NCBI RefSeq assembly: GCF_023571765.1
Contig: NZ_JAMJXC010000001.1
Coordinates: 248,001 to 312,000, forward strand
From: Xanthobacter aminoxidans
Lineage (GTDB): Bacteria; Pseudomonadota; Alphaproteobacteria; Rhizobiales; Xanthobacteraceae
Direction of reading: 5' to 3'
DNA: 64,000 nt
Shown: positions 62,909 through 64,000 of the stretch, in pieces
Layout of the letters: each line of letters begins with the position of its first letter
How positions within the stretch are numbered: position 1 is the stretch's first letter
Notes under the pieces: model-generated
What the model was told of the DNA's origin: nothing
Databases searched by the model: none
The model's input: the letters and a program-made list of their open reading frames with translations, nothing else
Made by a program: the position numbers and the translations under genes

Positions 62909-62938
62909 GCGCCGGCCCGGCATTTCCGATGGCGCGAG

Positions 62939-63910
62939 TCAGTAGAAGCCGACCGGGAACCAGCGCAGATAGAGGTCGGTATAGACGCCCTTCTCCCAGA
63001 TGCGCTGGAGGGCGAAGTCGATGGCGTGGCGCAGGGTATCGTTGCCGTCCTTCACAGCCACGGAAAAGCCGTCCCCGAAGAAGCGGCTTTCGGTGAAGGG
63101 ACCGCCGACAAAGCGACAGCAGCCGGCGCTGTCGGTGCCGTTCAGCCAGAGCGCAAGGGTGATGCCGTCGCCGAACAGAAGGTCCACCTGCCCGGCCTTC
63201 AGCGCCTCCTGCGCCGCCTTGAGGTCGGGGTAGGGGCGGATGGCGGCCTCGTTGAAGAAGGAGCGCAGATAGGCTTCGTGCGCGGTGCGGCTCACCACGG
63301 CCACCTTCTTGGAAGCCACCTCTTCGGGCGTCGCCTTCGCCAGCGTCTCCTGGCTGCGGCCCACGAAGCGGGCGGGCGTGCCGAGGTAACGCTCGGAAAA
63401 ATCCAGCGTCGCCCGGGACGCCGGGGTTGCGACGAGGCCGGCGATGGCCGCTTCCGCTCGGCCCTGGTCCACCACGTCCGCCACATTGGCGAACGCCGCG
63501 GTCTGGAAGCTGCAGGTGACGGAAAGTTCTGCGCAGATCGCCCGCGCCAGATCGATGTTGAAGCCGGAAAGGGCTCCGGTGGAATTGATGAAGTTGAAGG
63601 GCGGGTAATCGTCCGTCGTGACGAAGCGCAACTCCTTCGGGAGCTTGGCGGCATCGGGGCGCTCGAGCCGGCGCTCCACGTTCCAGAAATTCGGCACGAC
63701 GACCGGCGTGATGGCGATCTTGTCGGCCCGTTCCACCAGAGGCGGGGGGCCGCCCTGCGCCGGCTTCGCCTGTCCCGCCGGCGGCTGCTGGGCCCCCGCG
63801 GCTCCTGCCATCAACGCTACCGTTGCCAGAACCAGAGCTTTGAGGCCGGCCTGAAGCGTGGGCGTGCGGCGGCCCGCACGGATGCTCAGGAAAGAGGCTG
63901 GTGGAAGCAT
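62939..63910 (-). CDS. Family 3 extracellular solute-binding protein
   Basis: 323 residues. Signal peptide ends near GAAGAQ (residue 41). Then a Pro/Gly linker and the SBP_bac_3 fold: RFVTTDDYPPFNFINSTGAL, GFNIDLARAICAELSVTCSF, LDFSERYLGTPARFVGRS, VAVVSRTAHEAYLRSFF and LLFGDGITLALWLNG, with FALQRIWEKGVYTDLYLRWF at the end. It should bind polar amino acids or similar. There is no permease in view; the transporter may lie beyond the window. The long linker and N-tail are unusual for a transport-type protein. Confidence 0.88.
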   Translation of the reverse strand: MLPPASFLSIRAGRRTPTLQAGLKALVLATVALMAGAAGAQQPPAGQAKPAQGGPPPLVERADKIAITPVVVPNFWNVERRLERPDAAKLPKELRFVTTDDYPPFNFINSTGALSGFNIDLARAICAELSVTCSFQTAAFANVADVVDQGRAEAAIAGLVATPASRATLDFSERYLGTPARFVGRSQETLAKATPEEVASKKVAVVSRTAHEAYLRSFFNEAAIRPYPDLKAAQEALKAGQVDLLFGDGITLALWLNGTDSAGCCRFVGGPFTESRFFGDGFSVAVKDGNDTLRHAIDFALQRIWEKGVYTDLYLRWFPVGFY

Positions 63911-64000
63911 TGCGGCAGGCTTACCCTAGGGTTGCATGAGGGTCGGGGCATGGTGGGGGATGCCGGTGCCGCCCGCAAGGGGCGAAGCCATGTAAGCCAT

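Noticed and set aside
63926-64000. Short open frame at the right edge on the minus strand (about 24 codons to a TAG)
   Set aside because: It may be the tail of a gene starting beyond the window, but so few codons cannot support a call; the 90 bases after the binding-protein gene hold nothing else.

Overview
The window is a 64 kb piece of a GC-rich alphaproteobacterial chromosome. The core gene set and its arrangement (rimM-trmD-rplS, hrcA-grpE opposite rph-rdgB-hemW, divergent epmA/efp, lgt-midA-pgeF) and the cowN gene of nitrogen fixers point to the Hyphomicrobiales. A Xanthobacter/Azorhizobium-like diazotroph is my inference; it is not proven by the sequence. I see no tRNA, rRNA, CRISPR array, insertion sequence or prophage. 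Coding density is high and most operons use 1-4 base overlaps.

Layout. 1-12,500 is mostly housekeeping: gcl (cut by the window edge), a secreted YARHG-like protein, pncB, a secreted Ntn-hydrolase, a 1-Cys peroxiredoxin, a CBS protein, a rhomboid protease, an outer-membrane barrel protein, glmM, a PfkB sugar/nucleoside kinase and a PIF1/RecD-like helicase. 12,500-13,760 is the only clearly foreign stretch: an AT-rich gene for a DUF6602-like possible nuclease, next to a double-hairpin repeat. 13,760-31,000 holds a secreted protein with a von Hippel-Lindau (VHL) beta domain, csaA, a CCA-enzyme-like protein without a catalytic head, an OmpR/EnvZ-type two-component pair, a MarR regulator opposite ilvE, prs, the lgt-midA-pgeF-hydrolase operon, ubiK, proC and small regulators. 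It ends with an rcoM-like CO sensor gene placed directly upstream of cowN. 31,300-41,500 carries a TPR membrane protein, der, the nitrate-sensing nasT-nasS pair, a glycosyltransferase-like gene, the rimM-trmD-rplS operon, a D-2-hydroxyacid dehydrogenase and an MFS transporter.

The most unusual block is 41,792-52,998, a divergent cluster of eleven genes. One arm encodes two membrane sensor-like proteins and a SpoIIE-type phosphatase. The other encodes a third sensor, a sensor-MFS fusion, an ABC-type binding protein without permease, a GNAT acetyltransferase, a STAS protein, an RsbW-like kinase, a Na/Pi-cotransporter homologue and a second STAS protein. All parts of a partner-switching circuit are present (phosphatase, kinase, two antagonists), but no sigma factor is. 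Four 14-bp tandem repeats abut the first start codon of the plus arm. I regard this as the best candidate for an undescribed signalling system.

The right end (53,000-64,000) is again conserved: epmA/efp, a single-domain response regulator, grpE-hrcA, rph-rdgB-hemW, sppA, ihfB-lapA, a TetR regulator opposite a small membrane protein, and a polar amino-acid-type binding protein.
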